Source of the DNA: Purshia tridentata | Lineage: Eukaryota; Streptophyta; Magnoliopsida; Rosales; Rosaceae | Assembly: GCA_003254885.1 (NCBI GenBank) | Contig: QANT01005630.1 | Location: forward strand, 38,967-102,966 | DNA: 64,000 nucleotides | Direction: 5' to 3' | Shown here: piece by piece, positions 61,449 through 64,000 of the stretch | Position numbering within the stretch: the stretch's first letter is position 1 | Layout: every line of letters starts with the position of its first letter | Program-made: the position numbers and the translations under genes | Notes under the pieces: generated by a model | What the model was told of the DNA's origin: nothing | Databases searched by the model: none | Seen by the model: only the letters and a program-made list of their open reading frames with translations

Positions 61449-61728
61449 AGCCCAGTTTGGTATTGCTTTTTAAAGGTGAAAATCACTTTTATTGGCAGCG
61501 ATACTGTGTTTAGGCGTTTGGTAAAATAAAAAATTTCAGCTTTTTAAAAAAAATAACTGTCATTGAAAGCTAAAATGAGAAGTTGGTGTGGAGTAACTTC
61601 TCATTTTAGCTTATTCTGTAATCAGTTTGAAAAATCGGTCATATTTAATGAAATTTCTCACAAATGATTATTTTCACAGCAAAAATAAAAGTGATTATCT
61701 TTACAGCACAGCAATACCAAACTGGGCC
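61449..61728. mobile_element. PIF/Harbinger (Tourist-like) MITE, about 280 bp
   Basis: The left end reads AGCCCAGTTTGGTATTGCT. The right end, reverse-complemented, reads GGCCCAGTTTGGTATTGCT, so 18 of 19 bases match. TAA flanks both sides (61446-61448 and 61729-61731), as expected for the 3-bp TWA target duplication of PIF/Harbinger elements. Inside is a perfect 17-bp hairpin, AGCTAAAATGAGAAGTT (61568-61584) with its complement at 61595-61611 and a 10-base loop. No protein is encoded. Confidence 0.8.
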
Positions 61729-64000
61729 TAACATTGTAATTTAAACTGTAAATCATTTTTTTAGTGATTGGGGATGCTTTCTCCGTTATTTTGACTCTAT
61801 TTTTTAACATATTTAACCGCATATGATGTAAATGACTTATAGAGACTTTATATTAAGATTCAAAACCTCAAAATTTAAAACTTAATATGAAAATGACAAA
61901 TTATATTCCGAGAACTTGATGATTGAAGTGAACATGTGAACATTTATACCTAAACTTCTTAAAAAAACTCAGATAATGAGCCCACTGTTTTTAATTATTT
62001 ATCCAATAAGTAAAAACATCGTTATTCATCTACCATAATCAAGGAAATGCAAGCATGATAACGTTTTTTAATAAATCCAATCACCATATGTGACAATATG
62101 AGTCTAGTCATTGAATCAATCGTATTAGACTATTTGATATAGTAAGTCGCCACACCATGCATACATAATTCACAACTGCACTTTTCTTTTTCGAAGCCCA
62201 CGTCAAAGTAGTGAAGCAAGATTTCCACCTGGGTGGCATATATTTGGGTTCAAGGCTACCAGCTTAAGAGCCCATAATTTTGACATGGATTGGGCCACCA
62301 TCAACTAATAATGGGATTCTTACCACAAGATTGAATTGGGCTGAGCCTATTCAAATCTCATAAGCATTGGATTGGGGTGGGCCCAACATCTTGCTCAATT
62401 TTTTTTTTTTCTTTTGGAGGTCAAATCTTGTAGCTCATCTTTATGACTGGTAAGTGAGGGCACAATTGACAATTACAATTCGTCACGTGTAATGTATGGT
62501 GTTTAGTTCCAAGTTTCAACAAGAACCACAATCACAAGTTATCTACCGTTTTACCAGCTTTTCATCGAAAAAAAGGTAGCATTTTTGTTCCTTTTTTGTC
62601 AATGCCTCTAAGTTCACGCAGATGCAAAAGTAAAATAAACAATTGAGCATTATGGTCCTCTTTTTTGCATGCCCTGTATCACAAGCAATGTTGATTGGTG
62701 ATTCAAATTATATTCCCAAAAAATGAGAAATTATTGATTACTATTTACTACAAGAAAAAGTAAAAGTACAAAAGACCAACTGCGACGTGGACCATGATAG
62801 CACTTTAAGGAGAAGGTCATAACTTTGATGTGAGGGCAATACAACCCAAAGATTACGAAACCCTACCCTACATTTTTCGTTTGCAACTTCATGCCAAGAA
62901 AAATTGTGAACTAATATTTGGGAATTTTGAAATAATTTGCTCTACCTAAGGTTATGTTAGTAAATGAATATGTAAGAAATATTTGAGCTTTGAATAAATG
63001 TCATTCAAAACCAATTGAGTAACTAAAAACCGCTTTGTATAAAAGCACTTTCTCATCTGCATGTACCTTGAGAGATCATAATTCACATACTAAGCTTTGT
63101 GTTGAGGACTACTAGGATGAGTTGACCGACACATCATTTGGATCTTGTTTTGAACATGACAATTAGAACACCAATAATGATGTATGACACTAACAAGTAC
63201 ACAAATAAAATCAACTTTATATTACAATCGTAGGCCAATTACAACATATACATTTGGTACTATTAGAAAATTTTGGTCAAATAAAATAAAATTGGAGGAT
63301 GTAAATTAAAGTAGTAATAAAATGTGGTTGGTGGGTTAGTAAGGGTGGGAAATTGGAACCTATGATGTACTTATCTTAGGTTTACTAGTCAAAGATTCTT
63401 GCTTATAACTTACAAGAGTGTACCATAAGTATGAGTAATTCCAAAATAAATTCCATTGTTTTGATTGATTAGAGCTTTAGAATAGTGACTTAAATTTGTG
63501 CTTTGCTAGATTTAATATGTAGAGAGAGGGAGTTGGTAGGATTTAATTAGAGAATAAAAAAAGGTGTGAAATTTGGTAATGATTTAAATTTAGATTTTTA
63601 GGAGTCGACCCTCTATATCTACTTCGATCAATGATTGATTCACATGGTTGCAATTCATTAATTGAGTAATGGGATCTGTGCAAGTAATATTTATGCGCAT
63701 TTGGAGCAAGTTTTAATCTAATAGATTGTATCAAATTAGATCACGGTTGTGACAATTACTAAATATTTTAGTGATATATATATTAGGTACAATTTTTTTT
63801 TTTTGAAATTTAGGATTAAATATCAAGTTTCAATACTTTTTTACAAAATGAGTTTTGCTCATAATTTTTAGGTTTGGCTACTAACTAATGAACTTGATTT
63901 TTAGAATAGGTCACAAATTTACAACTCATTTGTTTTGGGTTTTATTTGTTTGACAAATTTGCCCTTTCTATTGTCCTTTGGCCCACATATGATGGGTCTT
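61729..64000. other. AT-rich intergenic DNA; no gene seen
   Basis: I see no supported gene on either strand. The longest frame (63543-63734, minus) has no family. A T tract lies at about 62400-62411. GGGCC/GCCCA motifs cluster at 62283-62384 (for example TTGGGCCACC and GGGCCCAAC) and could belong to a promoter whose gene is not recognisable here. Confidence 0.55.

Noticed and set aside
61568-61611. Perfect hairpin as a possible miRNA precursor
   Set aside because: The stem is only 17 bp and it lies inside a MITE, so it is better explained as transposon structure; kept as part of that element.

Overview
The window is nuclear DNA of a flowering plant, most likely a eudicot. Genes are split by short AT-rich introns with GT..AG borders, intergenic DNA is AT-rich with many (GA/CT)n tracts, and the proteins are plant-type (vacuolar processing enzyme, arabinogalactan peptide, DUF1639, ferrochelatase-1, mitochondrial ATP synthase subunit G). 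Several proteins look like Rosaceae (Prunus-like) orthologues to me; that is an impression from family knowledge, not a search result. There is no CRISPR array, operon, plasmid or virus signal. Two single N bases lie in homopolymers (25596 and 60862).

Layout. 1-3200: GT14 (BC10-like) glycosyltransferase, + strand. 4245-4559: arabinogalactan peptide, +. 6446-12500: DUF1639 protein, - strand, with a long GA/CT-repeat leader. 14925-19537: vacuolar processing enzyme, 9 exons, -. 20931-23528: PHAX-like RNA-export adaptor, +. 24457-26432: PP2C phosphatase, -. 28179-29963 (-) and 30248-33073 (+): a MERIT40/BABAM1-like protein and a PITH-domain protein, head to head from one short promoter. 33491-33895: a Mutator-type MITE with a perfect 9-bp target duplication. 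34683-35063: DUF1764 protein, +. 36440-37165: an unresolved minus-strand unit with a duplicated block. 37572-40591: ferrochelatase-1, +. 41684-42665: ATP synthase subunit G, -. 44254-49982: two-KH-domain FUBP-like RNA-binding protein, -. 50899-51304: fold-back element. 52942-54144: complex I PSST/NDUFS7, -. 55628-60582: PP2A B55 regulatory subunit, 14 exons, -. 61449-61728: PIF/Harbinger-type MITE. 61730-64000: no gene seen.

How they fit together: this is a housekeeping neighbourhood and the genes do not form one pathway. Three serve mitochondria or tetrapyrrole synthesis (PSST, ATP synthase g, ferrochelatase), two serve Ser/Thr dephosphorylation (PP2C, PP2A-B55), two bind RNA (PHAX, KH), and two act at the cell surface, Golgi or vacuole (AG peptide and GT14; VPE). 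I rebuilt exon models by hand from reading frame, splice-site and phase agreement. All 13 gene models close in frame, but no transcript evidence was available. I found no clear novel multi-gene system. The most noteworthy unexplained items are the duplicated block at 36474/36905, the complementary GA/CU tracts in the DUF1639 leader, and the compact bidirectional promoter with a repeated ACGGTGCGTTT motif.
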